NCBI GenBank assembly: GCA_964473365.1
Contig: CAYYOV010000012.1
Coordinates: 1 to 64,000 of the forward strand
DNA from: 2-02-FULL-55-14 sp964473365
GTDB taxonomy: Bacteria; Bacteroidota; Ignavibacteria; UBA10030
Direction: 5' to 3'
Length of the DNA stretch: 64,000 nucleotides
Shown here in pieces: positions 51,675-60,761 of the stretch; position 1 is the first letter of the stretch; every line of letters begins with the position of its first letter. The translations under genes were made by a program, and so were the position numbers. Below the pieces are notes generated by a model, which had not been told where the DNA came from, did not search any database, and was given only the letters and a program-made list of their open reading frames with translations.

Positions 51675-54600
51675 ATGGCGGCCACTCTGCACTCCCTCGA
51701 CGACGCATCCTGGCTCCGAACCCCGTACCGATGGTTCCTTGAGCCGGACGGCCGCATTGTCGACGCCAGACATCGACGGTCCGCGCAATTTCTTTCGGCC
51801 CTGCTCCTCTTCCTCATCGTTGCGTTTGGGATCCTCGACATCTCGTATGCGATCTCGGACGCCGCGTATCATCCTCCGCTGTATGGCTATGCGCTCCTGC
51901 TCATCGCGTACGTATTGTCTCGCACGCGCTGGTTCCTCCTGGCCGCAACCGTCAGCACGTTGATGTTTCCTGCGGTCGTTGTCACCCTGACCCTCACCGG
52001 CGCCTCCGGCCATCCGATCGACACCCTCAACCTGCTCCTGGTGGGGGTTCTGTTCGCATCATTGTTCTTCCCGCGCGGCGGCACGTTGCTCGCAGCGTTG
52101 TTGTCGCTGGCTGCTCTGGCGGTGATCATGTGGGTCGAACCTGCCGGGGTCAGCCGGCACGAGGTCATGCGCGGGCCGTTCCTCCTGCTCAGCGTCGGCA
52201 CAGTGATCACCCTGTTGTCAATGACGTTGCGCAGTGTGATCGAGCGAGACCGGCAGAATGACCTTCGCTCCGCTACCTCGCGCCTCGAGATCGCCATGCA
52301 AGTGGGAAGCGTCGGGACCTGGGATTGGGACCTTCGCATCGGACGCGTGACGTGGTCGGGGACGTGCGCAGAGCTCTTCGGGATGCCCCTCGCTGAGCTC
52401 GGCTCGACCTACGACGAGTTCCTGGGCCGCGTGCATCCCGATGATCGCGCGGAGGTCGACGCGTCGGTTCGGCGCCTGCTGACGCGTGACGAGGACCTGC
52501 GGCCAGTGGAATTTCGGGTCGTGCGACCCGACGGATCGGTCCGATGGGTCGCGTCGATCGGGGCCGCAGTCCGCGACGAACGCGGAGCGGCGGAACGGAT
52601 CATTGGCACGATCACCGACATCACTGAACGGATCCAGAACGAGCAGGCGCTCCAGCGTCAGGTGCTCGAGCTTCGGGCCTTGAGCAGCATCGGACTCATC
52701 TGTACGCAGACCGCTTCGCTCGACGAGCTCCTCTCGCAAGTGACGGAGGTGGTCGGGTCCACCTTCTATCCCGATCACTTCGGCATCCTCCTGACCGACC
52801 CGGACTCCAAGACCCTCCGGATCCATCCGTCGTATCGCAGGACGCACGACGCCGGAACGGTCAATGAGATCCCCCTCGGCAGCGGAATCAGCGGCACTGC
52901 GGCACTGACCGGACGCTCGCGAAGAGTGGCGGATGTCACGCTGGAGCCCGACTACATCGCACTCTCCGAGGGCATGCGGTCCGAGATCGTCGTTCCGATC
53001 CCGGCCGGCGAACGGATCCTGGGGGTCATCAACGCCGAAAGCCACCGGCCCTCGGCGTTCACCGAGGCCGACGAACGCTTGTTGACCACCATCGCCACTG
53101 AGATCTCCATCGCCATGCTGCGGATCCAGGCGGAGCAGGAGCTCAAGGAAAAGGAGGACCTGCTTGTCCGGTCGCAAGCGTTGGCCCATCTTGGCAGTTG
53201 GGAGTGGGACCTGCCGACGAACCGGACCCGGATCTCAGAGGAACTGAGCAAGATTCTGGGCGTCTCTCCCGACCCTGCCCATCCTCTGTCGCTGTCGCTG
53301 GTAGCACCGGAGGACCGGCAACTGGTTGAAACGATCGTGCGGAGCGCATTGCAGACGCAGGTCATTCCACAGACCGAGTTTCAGATCGTCCGGAATGACG
53401 GCCGACGCAGGACCGTCGTCGGCCAGGGCGTGGTGGTGACCGACGCAAAGGGATTTCCCGTAAAGCTGGCCGGAACGGCACTGGACATCACTGAACTGCG
53501 GCAGGCCGAGGACAAGTTCACGAAGGCTTTCCGCACACTGCAGGACGCCATGATCATCTCGCGGATGCCCGGGGGCGAGCTGGTCGAAGTGAACGAAGGG
53601 TTCATTAAGATGAGCGGGTTCACTCGGACCGAGGCCTTGGGGCGGACGCTGCGGCATTTGGGGATGTGGGACCGGGCGGAGGACGAACAGCGGATCCGGA
53701 CTGCTTTGCAGACCGAAGGGTCGGTGCGAAACTATTCCGCCTCGCTGATCGACAAGCAGCGCCAATCGCACGCCTGCCTTATTTCGGGAGAGATCATCGA
53801 GGTCGACGGAGAGCGACTGGCTGTCACGATCACGCGCGACGTGACCGACCGAAAGATCCTGGAAGAACGTCTCCTCCAGTCGCAGAAGCTCGAGAGCATT
53901 GGCCGTCTGGCAGGAGGCATCGCTCACGACTTCAACAACTACCTCTCGGCCATCATGGGATACGCGGAAATGGCGGAGAAGCGGCTGGAGGGCGACGAGA
54001 AGATCCGCGGATACCTCCGGAACGTGCGCGAAGCGAGCGAACGGGCCGCCCATTTGACGCGCCAGCTCCTGGCGTTTGCGCGCAAGCAGATCATCGAACC
54101 AAAGGTCGTGTCGTTGAACACGATCATCAATGCGTCCGACAAGATGCTTCGCCGCGTCATCGGCGAGGACGTCGAGTTCTCGTTCTTGCCTGCTCCGCAG
54201 CTGCCGGCTGTCCTCATCGATCCCAATCAGTTCGATCAGGTCCTCATGAATCTGGTCGTAAATGCCCGCGACGCCATGCCGTCCGGAGGACGTATCCGCA
54301 TCACGACATCACCCGTGGTCGTCGGTCCCGACAACCCGCGACGTCGGCCGGATGCACGAACCGACCGGTACGTCTGCATGACCGTGACCGACACCGGCAG
54401 CGGGATCACGGAAGAGGTACGGCAGCATATCTTCGAACCCTTCTTCACAACCAAAGAACAAGGGAAAGGCACAGGGCTCGGGTTGTCGACGTGCCTGGGC
54501 ATCGTCGATCAGAACAACGGCATGATCTGGGTCGACAGCGCGCCCGGCCGCGGCTCGGCCTTCCATGTGCTGCTGCCGGCGATCATGACGGATGAGACGG

Positions 54601-55016
54601 ACGCCGGGCCGGATCGTGACCAGTCGGTGCCACGCGGATCCGAGACCCTTCTGTTCGTCGAGGACGAGGATATGGTGCGCCAGATCGGCGTCGACACGCT
54701 GCGTGAGGCGGGCTACACCGTTCACGCCGCCGCGAACGGACCCGATGCGCTCATCTTTTTGTCGACCCATCGCGGAAATCTTGACATGCTCGTGACGGAT
54801 GTCGTGATGCCCCGCATGTCAGGGCGTGAACTGGCGGATCGCGTTCGAAGACAGCGACCCCACATCAAAGTGCTCTATACGTCGGGATACACCGATGCAA
54901 TCATCTCGGAACATGGGATCCTCGACGCCGGTATCACACTGCTCCAAAAACCGTACGCACCTGCTACTCTTGCCCAACGCATTCGCGCCATCCTGGACGG
55001 CCTGACGTCCGATTGA
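51675..55016 (+). CDS. Hybrid histidine kinase (6TM-PAS-GAF-PAS-PAS-HK-REC)
   Basis: 1113 aa. Six membrane segments occupy about 35-205. They are followed by PAS (about 215-330; TWDWDLRIGRVTWSG, PDGSVRWVASIGA), GAF (about 340-490), PAS (about 500-620; LGSWEWDLPTNRTRISEEL), PAS (about 625-740), HisKA with LAGGIAHDFNNYLSAIMGYAEMA (His751), HATPase (NLVVNARDAMPSGG, DTGSGI, GTGLGLSTCLGIV) and a receiver with FVEDED and LVTDVVMPRMSG (Asp1042). Signals are likely intracellular or membrane-derived; output must pass to another protein, as no DNA-binding domain is present. The ATG at 51675 is chosen because the earlier in-frame codon lies in a terminator hairpin. Confidence 0.92.
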   Translation: MAATLHSLDDASWLRTPYRWFLEPDGRIVDARHRRSAQFLSALLLFLIVAFGILDISYAISDAAYHPPLYGYALLLIAYVLSRTRWFLLAATVSTLMFPAVVVTLTLTGASGHPIDTLNLLLVGVLFASLFFPRGGTLLAALLSLAALAVIMWVEPAGVSRHEVMRGPFLLLSVGTVITLLSMTLRSVIERDRQNDLRSATSRLEIAMQVGSVGTWDWDLRIGRVTWSGTCAELFGMPLAELGSTYDEFLGRVHPDDRAEVDASVRRLLTRDEDLRPVEFRVVRPDGSVRWVASIGAAVRDERGAAERIIGTITDITERIQNEQALQRQVLELRALSSIGLICTQTASLDELLSQVTEVVGSTFYPDHFGILLTDPDSKTLRIHPSYRRTHDAGTVNEIPLGSGISGTAALTGRSRRVADVTLEPDYIALSEGMRSEIVVPIPAGERILGVINAESHRPSAFTEADERLLTTIATEISIAMLRIQAEQELKEKEDLLVRSQALAHLGSWEWDLPTNRTRISEELSKILGVSPDPAHPLSLSLVAPEDRQLVETIVRSALQTQVIPQTEFQIVRNDGRRRTVVGQGVVVTDAKGFPVKLAGTALDITELRQAEDKFTKAFRTLQDAMIISRMPGGELVEVNEGFIKMSGFTRTEALGRTLRHLGMWDRAEDEQRIRTALQTEGSVRNYSASLIDKQRQSHACLISGEIIEVDGERLAVTITRDVTDRKILEERLLQSQKLESIGRLAGGIAHDFNNYLSAIMGYAEMAEKRLEGDEKIRGYLRNVREASERAAHLTRQLLAFARKQIIEPKVVSLNTIINASDKMLRRVIGEDVEFSFLPAPQLPAVLIDPNQFDQVLMNLVVNARDAMPSGGRIRITTSPVVVGPDNPRRRPDARTDRYVCMTVTDTGSGITEEVRQHIFEPFFTTKEQGKGTGLGLSTCLGIVDQNNGMIWVDSAPGRGSAFHVLLPAIMTDETDAGPDRDQSVPRGSETLLFVEDEDMVRQIGVDTLREAGYTVHAAANGPDALIFLSTHRGNLDMLVTDVVMPRMSGRELADRVRRQRPHIKVLYTSGYTDAIISEHGILDAGITLLQKPYAPATLAQRIRAILDGLTSD

Positions 55017-55025
55017 ACGCGAAAA

Positions 55026-55056
55026 GCGGTTCCTTCCCCCGAGTCGGGAGCGAACC
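55026..55056 (+). terminator. Weak hairpin after the hybrid kinase
   Basis: CGGTTC pairs with GAACCG, with an inner CCCG/CGGG stem, 10 bp after the stop in the convergent gap (55017-55208) before the photolyase. No T-run. The rest of the gap shows no feature. Confidence 0.3.
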
Positions 55057-55208
55057 GTCCTCGGCGGTCATCCCACATGTGCGCCAGCAACTCTCGAATG
55101 CGAAGTGGATGAAACGATGTGCCTTCACGGACGCATTGCGTTGTGAAGCGCGAGGAGGGTCCTGCTGGAACGTCGCAAACCACGATGGTCCGGAGAGGAC
55201 CTGAACAC

Positions 55209-56636
55209 CTACGTTCGGGGCCTCTTGAGCTGGGCGTAGGCGGCTTTGAAGCGGGCTGATCCCTCGCGATGGTCGACGACCGGCGCAGGATAGTCCGTAC
55301 CGATCCTGCATCCTGCAGTTCTCTGGATGGCCGACGGCATGGTCCACGGGGCATGGATGAAGTCATCCGGCACGGATCGGAGTTCCGGTACAAACGCCCG
55401 GATGTACGCGCCGCTCGGGTCGTAGCGTTCGGCTTGCAGGGTCGGGTTGAAGATACGCAACGGTTTCGGGTCCACTCCCGTCGAGGCCGACCACTGCCAT
55501 CCCCCCACGTTCGACGCCGTATCGATGTCGAGCAGATATCGCTCGAAGAATGCGGCTCCCTTCCTCCAGTCGTGCAGAAGATCCTTCGTCAGGAACGACG
55601 CCACGACCATCCGTACGCGGTTGTGCATCCAGCCGGTCGTTCGCAGTTCCCGGATGCCAGCGTCGACGAGCGGATACCCGGTCCTCCCTTCCGTCCAGGC
55701 ACGCCACGTCTTCTCCGACCGACTCCACGGCATCCGGTCGAATTCACGACGATAGTTCTCCGTGACGAGGTCCGGAAAGTGGAACACGACTGCCTGGTAG
55801 AATTCGCGCCAGATCAATTCATCGACGTACTTTGCGATCGCAGCTCGAGTCTGTCCGTCAGCCGCGCGGTATGCTGACGTGGCGTCTTCGAGCAACATCC
55901 GGGGGGAGATGCATCCGAAGCGCAAATACGAAGACATACGGCTCGTGCCGGACTTAGCAGGAAGATCGCGCCCCTGGTCGTAGCGACCTACGGCGTCAGC
56001 CAGAAAACTCTTCCACTGTCTCTCTGCCGCCGACGCACCGCCGATCAGCGTTCGGTGTGCGATCGTCACTTCCCGGCCCAGTTCGCGGGCACCCAGCACA
56101 CCCGTCGACCTCCCGTCCGGCGTCGTGAATCGTTTCGGCAGACCGAACGGAGACGGGTGATCGAGCTTCTTCCATGCGTTTGCAAACGGCGTGAAGACGA
56201 CATACGGCTTCCCCGCTGCCGTCAACACTTCTGTCGGCTCATGGATGACGTGGTCTTTGAACGTCTCCACCGGGATACCCATGTCGCGGTACAACGCTTC
56301 AACGGCCTCGTCGCGTTGACGAGCGACCGGTTCATAGTCACGATTATAATAGAGCGCCGAGGGAGAGAATTCCCTTATCAGCTCTCGGTGGACTGCGGGC
56401 CCGGATCCTCGTCGAAGGATGAGCCGTCCACCACGTTTTGCGATGGTTTGCTCGAGGTCGCGGAGCGCTTCCGCCTGAAAGTCGAACACCGCGCCGTCAG
56501 AAGAAAGACGGTCGATCACGTCGGTGTCGAAGATGAACACCGGAACTACGGGCGCACCCGTTCGCGAGGCGTGGAACAGCGCTGCATGGTCATCTACGCG
56601 GAGGTCACGCCGAAACCACACAATGATCGGTCTCAC
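55209..56636 (-). CDS. phr: Deoxyribodipyrimidine photolyase
   Basis: Repairs cyclobutane pyrimidine dimers using blue light and FAD. The 475-aa protein has the alpha/beta antenna domain opening IIVWFRRDLRVDDHAALFHA, then the FAD domain: GTSRMSSYLRFGCISPRMLL, ELIWREFYQAVVFHFP, WTEGRTGYPLVDAGIRELRTTGWMHNRVRMVVASFLTKDLLHDWRKGAAFF and DIDTASNVGGWQWSASTGVDPKPLRIFNP, a class I CPD photolyase pattern with its Trp relay. Translation starts at GTG (56636), overlapping the oxidoreductase stop by 4 bp. It is the last gene of the CarH-type light operon. Confidence 0.95.
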   Translation of the reverse strand: MRPIIVWFRRDLRVDDHAALFHASRTGAPVVPVFIFDTDVIDRLSSDGAVFDFQAEALRDLEQTIAKRGGRLILRRGSGPAVHRELIREFSPSALYYNRDYEPVARQRDEAVEALYRDMGIPVETFKDHVIHEPTEVLTAAGKPYVVFTPFANAWKKLDHPSPFGLPKRFTTPDGRSTGVLGARELGREVTIAHRTLIGGASAAERQWKSFLADAVGRYDQGRDLPAKSGTSRMSSYLRFGCISPRMLLEDATSAYRAADGQTRAAIAKYVDELIWREFYQAVVFHFPDLVTENYRREFDRMPWSRSEKTWRAWTEGRTGYPLVDAGIRELRTTGWMHNRVRMVVASFLTKDLLHDWRKGAAFFERYLLDIDTASNVGGWQWSASTGVDPKPLRIFNPTLQAERYDPSGAYIRAFVPELRSVPDDFIHAPWTMPSAIQRTAGCRIGTDYPAPVVDHREGSARFKAAYAQLKRPRT

Positions 56637-58186
56637 GCGCCCTCCAAATCATTCAGCCGAGTTCGAAGTGCGAGAGCACCCAGAACAACGGCGGGGATCC
56701 CCTGCCCGGGGAACACCGTGTCGCCTATCGAGAAGAGTCCTTCGAATGGAGTGGCCGCCCGCGGATAGGCCCACGGAAAGAGTGCACGGTTCAACGGAAG
56801 ACCGCCAACAGTCCCGTTCCACCGACCCGTATAGCGACGGAACGTCCGGGGGGTCCCGATGTCGTAGCGAATGGGTTCAACGCCGGCCAACTCGGGGACC
56901 GACTCACGGATGGACGCGAGCACCTCGGGACCGATCCGCGCCTTCCAGCCGTCGTAGGCCGCCGCGTCGGTCAACTCAGCGAACTGCTCCGGTCGGATAT
57001 GCATGCTCACAGACAGCGTGCGCGTCCCTTTCGGCGACCGCTCGGTATCGAATTCGTGTGAGAACGAAAGGAACATCGAATCGGCGCCCACCGATATGAT
57101 CGGCCGATCGGGCAGCACCTGGAGGTTGACGGGGAACTGCGGCGGCAGCGTGTCAGGGATAACGGCGGTCAACGTCACGGCGCTCCACAGCTGAGTGCCA
57201 GACCGGTTGATGCGGTCCACGGCCGACCGATAGTGCGACGCGACGGCGCCTTCCGTCAGGTCGGGAAGGTTGAAGATGGGGAGCGTCGTGACCACGCGGT
57301 CGGCTGTCACCGTCGCTCCACGCTTCGTCGTCACAGCCCACCGGGTCCCGTCCTGACGGATCGACGTGACGCGGTGGAGATAGGCGACCTCGGCCCCGAA
57401 CGCGAGGGCCCGCGACTCGAGGAAACGCGCCAACGTGATCAGCCCACCCCGTACGGAATGCACCTCCGCATTCGGGTAGGAAAGACCGAGCGACCCCGAC
57501 AACATCCGCGCCTCGTCGGCCCTCACCTGGTTCGTGATAAGAAGTTGCGCGTCGATGAAGCGGCGGAACGGACCGCCGTCGAGACCGTGGCGCTGCAATC
57601 GCGAAGCGACCGAACGGAACATCCAGGGAAGCGAGCGCACCAGATCGGCATTGAGCCCGGGCAGATCGGCGGCCAGGTCGCGGAGCGAGGTCGGCGGAAG
57701 ATACGGGGTCTTCGGGAGAGCGTGATACACGCCGTCGGAGATCGAAAAGACCTCGTCCCAGAAGCGGCGTTGGTCTTGCTGGAAGAACGAGGCGAGCCGG
57801 TCGTACCACAGCCGGCGGTCGTTCGTCAGATCGAGCCGTCTCCGTCCGATGACGGCAGATAGTGAGGGCTCACAGCGCAGCAGGCCGTCGAACGAGCCCA
57901 CCTCGTCGAAGAGCATTCGCAACGGCTGACCTTCGTCGGTCCCGCACACTGTCGTTGCGCCGACGTCGAACCAGACGCCCCGGTCATGGTACGAGCTGGC
58001 ACAGCCGCCTGGGTAGTGGATCGCCTCGAGGATGGCCACCCGCCGGCCGTCCTTGGCGAGGAGCGCTCCGAGCGCCAGTCCGGCCATGCCTGCGCCGACG
58101 ATGACGACGTCATAGTGGCCGCGCGACAGGCTGACCGCCGGACGTTCACCGGGTGCCGGCGACGGATCGTTCGTGGACGCGGCCAT
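56633..58186 (-). CDS. Carotenoid desaturase/isomerase-type FAD oxidoreductase
   Basis: 517 aa. FAD-binding GxGxxG opening YDVVIVGAGMAGLALGALLAKDGRRVAILE, then HYPGGCASSYHDRGVWFDVGAT and a C-terminal GLFSIGDTVFPGQGIPAVVLGALALRTRL, as in the CrtI/CrtISO/CrtD group of phytoene-desaturase-like enzymes. The exact reaction (desaturation, isomerisation or ketolation) cannot be told from sequence. No phytoene synthase is adjacent. Position in the light operon, between folE (14 bp away) and the photolyase (4-bp overlap), agrees with a photoprotective carotenoid function. Confidence 0.85.
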   Translation of the reverse strand: MAASTNDPSPAPGERPAVSLSRGHYDVVIVGAGMAGLALGALLAKDGRRVAILEAIHYPGGCASSYHDRGVWFDVGATTVCGTDEGQPLRMLFDEVGSFDGLLRCEPSLSAVIGRRRLDLTNDRRLWYDRLASFFQQDQRRFWDEVFSISDGVYHALPKTPYLPPTSLRDLAADLPGLNADLVRSLPWMFRSVASRLQRHGLDGGPFRRFIDAQLLITNQVRADEARMLSGSLGLSYPNAEVHSVRGGLITLARFLESRALAFGAEVAYLHRVTSIRQDGTRWAVTTKRGATVTADRVVTTLPIFNLPDLTEGAVASHYRSAVDRINRSGTQLWSAVTLTAVIPDTLPPQFPVNLQVLPDRPIISVGADSMFLSFSHEFDTERSPKGTRTLSVSMHIRPEQFAELTDAAAYDGWKARIGPEVLASIRESVPELAGVEPIRYDIGTPRTFRRYTGRWNGTVGGLPLNRALFPWAYPRAATPFEGLFSIGDTVFPGQGIPAVVLGALALRTRLNDLEGA

Positions 58187-58200
58187 GGATGGCTTTCGGA

Positions 58201-58851
58201 TCAGCGCGATTCCGCGCTTCGGATGCCGGCGAGGAATTGCTGACGGAGCCGCTCGTCGGTCTCAAACACGCCCGTAACGAGCGACGTGGCGGTTGTCGAG
58301 CCCTGTTTCTCCACGCCCCGCATCATCATACACATGTGCGACGCTTCGATCCAGACGGCCACACCTTTCGGATGGAGCGCTTCCGTGATGGCGTCGACCA
58401 CTTCTTTGGTCATACGCTCCTGGACCTGGAGCCGACGGGCGATCGCGTCCAGCATGCGCGGAACCTTGCTCAAGCCGACGATCCGTCCATTCGGCACGTA
58501 TGCGACGTGCGCGCGGCCGAAGAACGGCAGGAGGTGGTGTTCGCACAGCGAATAGAATTCCACGTCGCGCACGAGCACGATGCTCGAGTATTCTTCTTCA
58601 AACACCGCCGAACGCAGGATCTCGACCGGATCCTGTTCGTAGCCGCTCGTTAGAAAATTCCAGGCCTTCGCGGCCCGCTGCGGCGTCTTGAGGAGACCGT
58701 CGCGTGCGACATCCTCTCCTGAGGCCTCGATGAGTCCCCGATACAGCATCGGAAGCGACCCCATCGCCGGTTCGTCGTGCCGGTGTGGCGCGGGCGCATG
58801 ATGGCGCGATGGAACGGGAAGGTCGGTGATGGTGGCGATCGATGGTGTCAT
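58201..58851 (-). CDS. folE: GTP cyclohydrolase I
   Basis: FolE converts GTP to 7,8-dihydroneopterin triphosphate. The 216-aa protein has the zinc ligands in YSLCEHHLLPFFGRAHVAYVPNGRIVGLSK and ASHMCMMMRGVEKQGSTTATSLVTGVF, and the QVQERMTKEVVDAI region. AAAGGAT lies at normal distance from the ATG. In a light operon with a photolyase, it may raise folate supply for the antenna chromophore (MTHF), as seen for folE next to phr genes in other LitR/CarH regulons; folD is also nearby but upstream of the regulator. Confidence 0.95.
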   Translation of the reverse strand: MTPSIATITDLPVPSRHHAPAPHRHDEPAMGSLPMLYRGLIEASGEDVARDGLLKTPQRAAKAWNFLTSGYEQDPVEILRSAVFEEEYSSIVLVRDVEFYSLCEHHLLPFFGRAHVAYVPNGRIVGLSKVPRMLDAIARRLQVQERMTKEVVDAITEALHPKGVAVWIEASHMCMMMRGVEKQGSTTATSLVTGVFETDERLRQQFLAGIRSAESR

Positions 58852-58884
58852 GCGAAGATCCTTTCAACAATACGTGGCGCGCAC

Positions 58885-59736
58885 TCACGCGGCCTGTGGA
58901 CGAAATCGGGTCGCCGCCGTGTTCCGGCGTCCGCCGCTGAGAAACAAGATGGGACCAAACGTGAGCCACCGCCGTCGTTCAAAGACGGCGTCGAACCGGG
59001 CGATCGCCTCCTCGGCGGTCTCGATGCTGAGACCGAGGCGAGGGGCAAGCATGCGCTGAAGCCAGCCCTTCCAACCCGTTGCCTGGGTCTGAAGCATCAC
59101 GGAGACGGCTCCGCCGGGTGACAGAACGCGCGCCCATTCCTGGAGCACACGGTCCGCGTTCGTGAATTCATTCAGACTGCCCCCGCAAAGGATCCCATCG
59201 ACCGACCCCGGTCGCAGCGGAAGCTGTTCGGAGGCCGCGTGGATGAAGAACATTCTGTCCCCGATCCCATCGCGGCGGGCCAGGTTCAGGGCCTGCCGGA
59301 GCATGGGAAGCGAGAGGTCATTTGCGATCACGACGAACTCGGCGTCCGTGGTCGAGAGCCGTCGTGCCAGCGCTCGACCGAGGTGGCCGGTCGCCGTAGC
59401 GTTGTCGAGGTAGACTCGGCGCCTTCCGACCGGCAATTCACCGAAGTGCAGGTGCCACTCGCGATCGGGAGGGAACGGCTCGCCTGTCAGGAGCGTCAGC
59501 GAACGTCGACGCCACGCGTCATAGGTACGAGCCGTCCAGGTTCGCTGGCCCATGCGCTGCGCGGGGCTCATGTCCGCCAGCACTGGCCCCGCGGCAAGCA
59601 GGATGCCGTCTTCATCGAAGGGCATTTGATGTTTGCACGCACGGCATCGCAGAGCGACTGTCTCGTCGAGGAACGTCCCATCGCATGACGGACACGTAAG
59701 TCGTTCGATCGCCAACATCCGGGCTGACTTAGCCAC
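58885..59736 (-). CDS. Class I SAM-dependent methyltransferase with zinc ribbon
   Basis: 283 aa. An N-terminal zinc ribbon (LTCPSCDGTFLDETVALRCRACKHQMPF) precedes a Rossmann methyltransferase core: RRVYLDNATATGHLGRALARRL, VIANDLSLPMLRQALNLA, FIHAASEQLPLRPGSVDGILCGGSLNEF and RVLSPGGAVSVML. The layout resembles UbiE/RlmA-like enzymes acting on small molecules or lipids. The GTG at 59736 has GGAG 8 nt upstream and overlaps the regulator stop by 8 bp; an ATG at 59718 is the alternative. As part of the light operon, a carotenoid, quinone or lipid substrate is plausible. Confidence 0.82.
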   Translation of the reverse strand: MAKSARMLAIERLTCPSCDGTFLDETVALRCRACKHQMPFDEDGILLAAGPVLADMSPAQRMGQRTWTARTYDAWRRRSLTLLTGEPFPPDREWHLHFGELPVGRRRVYLDNATATGHLGRALARRLSTTDAEFVVIANDLSLPMLRQALNLARRDGIGDRMFFIHAASEQLPLRPGSVDGILCGGSLNEFTNADRVLQEWARVLSPGGAVSVMLQTQATGWKGWLQRMLAPRLGLSIETAEEAIARFDAVFERRRWLTFGPILFLSGGRRNTAATRFRPQAA

Positions 59737-60616
59737 GTGCCATCTCCAACAGGCGCGGATCGCCGATCCGGGCGTAATCGTGGATCGACTCCGACAGGAA
59801 ATCCGCTTTCAACACGCCGGTGAACCGACGCACAAGGTCCGGACCGCCGACCGCAAGCCGCCCGCCGATCTTGCGCAGGGCGGGTACGACCTCATGGTTG
59901 ATGTCGTGGATGAACTGCTTCTCATCTTCGATGACGATCGCGGTCATGACGACCAGGTCCGGCCGGTTGCGGTTGATGGAGAAGACCAGAGAATCGGTCG
60001 GGGTCTGCGGTCCGAGGAACAGCGTTCGCCATCCCTCCGTCGTGAGATATTGGTTGACGCAGCGCAGCGAGAGGTCGTGCTGTTCGCGCTCATGGCACGC
60101 CAGCAGCGCGGTCTTGCCGTTCGCTGGCTTGTGGTAGAGCTCCGATTGCAGGCGAGCGAGTGCCTCACGGACCGATTGAGACGAGAGGTGTTCGATATCG
60201 ACCGTCGTCTCCCCTCGCGCCCACGACGCACCGATCTCCGCCAACGGAGGGAAGACCAGTTCATGATAGACGGCCAGGAGGTCTGATTTCGCGGCCACGC
60301 CAAGACGCAGGAGCCGCAGGACTTCGGAGGTGTTGCCGGACATCATCGCCCGACTGAATTCAGGCACAAGCGATTGAATATTGCCTGCCACCACCTGCGC
60401 GCGGAGCTCACGATCGAGCAACAACTCCTGCTCGATCGTCGGTACCGACATGCGATTCTCATGAACGAACTTCAGGACGGAGCGGATGGGGAAACGACGG
60501 TGTCCACCCTTGGTCTTGATGCACTCGAGATAGCCGCTGTCCGCCCAGCGCTTAATGGTCGATTCATTGACCTCGAGCATCTGAGCAAGTTCGATTGTGG
60601 AGTATGTACTTTTCAT
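59729..60616 (-). CDS. carH: CarH/LitR-type B12-dependent light-sensing MerR regulator
   Basis: 295 aa. Residues 1-70 are a MerR-type HTH (STIELAQMLEVNESTIKRWADSGYL, GGHRRF). Residues ~75-165 form the helical cap with WARGETTVDIEH, the W-x9-EH motif (Trp132, Glu142, His143) that in characterised CarH covers the adenosyl group of AdoCbl. Residues ~167-290 are the B12-binding Rossmann domain, with EREQHDLSLRC (His180 the probable lower ligand) and LVVMTAIVIEDEKQF, GGRLAVGGPDLV. In CarH, dark AdoCbl tetramers bind DNA and light disrupts them. Repression of its own operon is therefore expected. The ATG at 60616 fits the HTH start. Confidence 0.88.
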   Translation of the reverse strand: MKSTYSTIELAQMLEVNESTIKRWADSGYLECIKTKGGHRRFPIRSVLKFVHENRMSVPTIEQELLLDRELRAQVVAGNIQSLVPEFSRAMMSGNTSEVLRLLRLGVAAKSDLLAVYHELVFPPLAEIGASWARGETTVDIEHLSSQSVREALARLQSELYHKPANGKTALLACHEREQHDLSLRCVNQYLTTEGWRTLFLGPQTPTDSLVFSINRNRPDLVVMTAIVIEDEKQFIHDINHEVVPALRKIGGRLAVGGPDLVRRFTGVLKADFLSESIHDYARIGDPRLLEMARG

Positions 60617-60629
60617 GGCTGCCCGCTTC

Positions 60630-60656
60630 GTTGCGCGTTTTGCACGATTTGCACGT
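60630..60656 (-). promoter_or_regulatory. Three 9-bp direct repeats upstream of carH (candidate operator)
   Basis: Three consecutive 9-bp units (60630-60638, 60639-60647, 60648-60656) share the core TTGC(A/G)CG, ending 14 bp from the carH ATG. A TTTACA-like hexamer follows on the minus strand upstream. Repeated sites suit a tetrameric CarH, but the 9-bp period differs from the 11-bp period known for some CarH operators. Confidence 0.45.
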
Positions 60657-60701
60657 TCTGTAAACCCGCATCTTCCCGATCCAGTTCCCGCCAGAACGTC
60701 G

Positions 60702-60729
60702 AAGGCCCGGGACATACTCCCCGGGCCTT
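60702..60729. repeat. Perfect 10-bp hairpin between folD and carH
   Basis: AAGGCCCGGG and CCCGGGCCTT with an 8-nt loop, 33 bp after the folD stop. No T-run follows on the minus strand, although one precedes it; it may terminate folD transcription or be a leader structure of the light operon. Confidence 0.5.
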
Positions 60730-60761
60730 GGAAACCTCAAAAAACGACGATTTTCTTCTTT

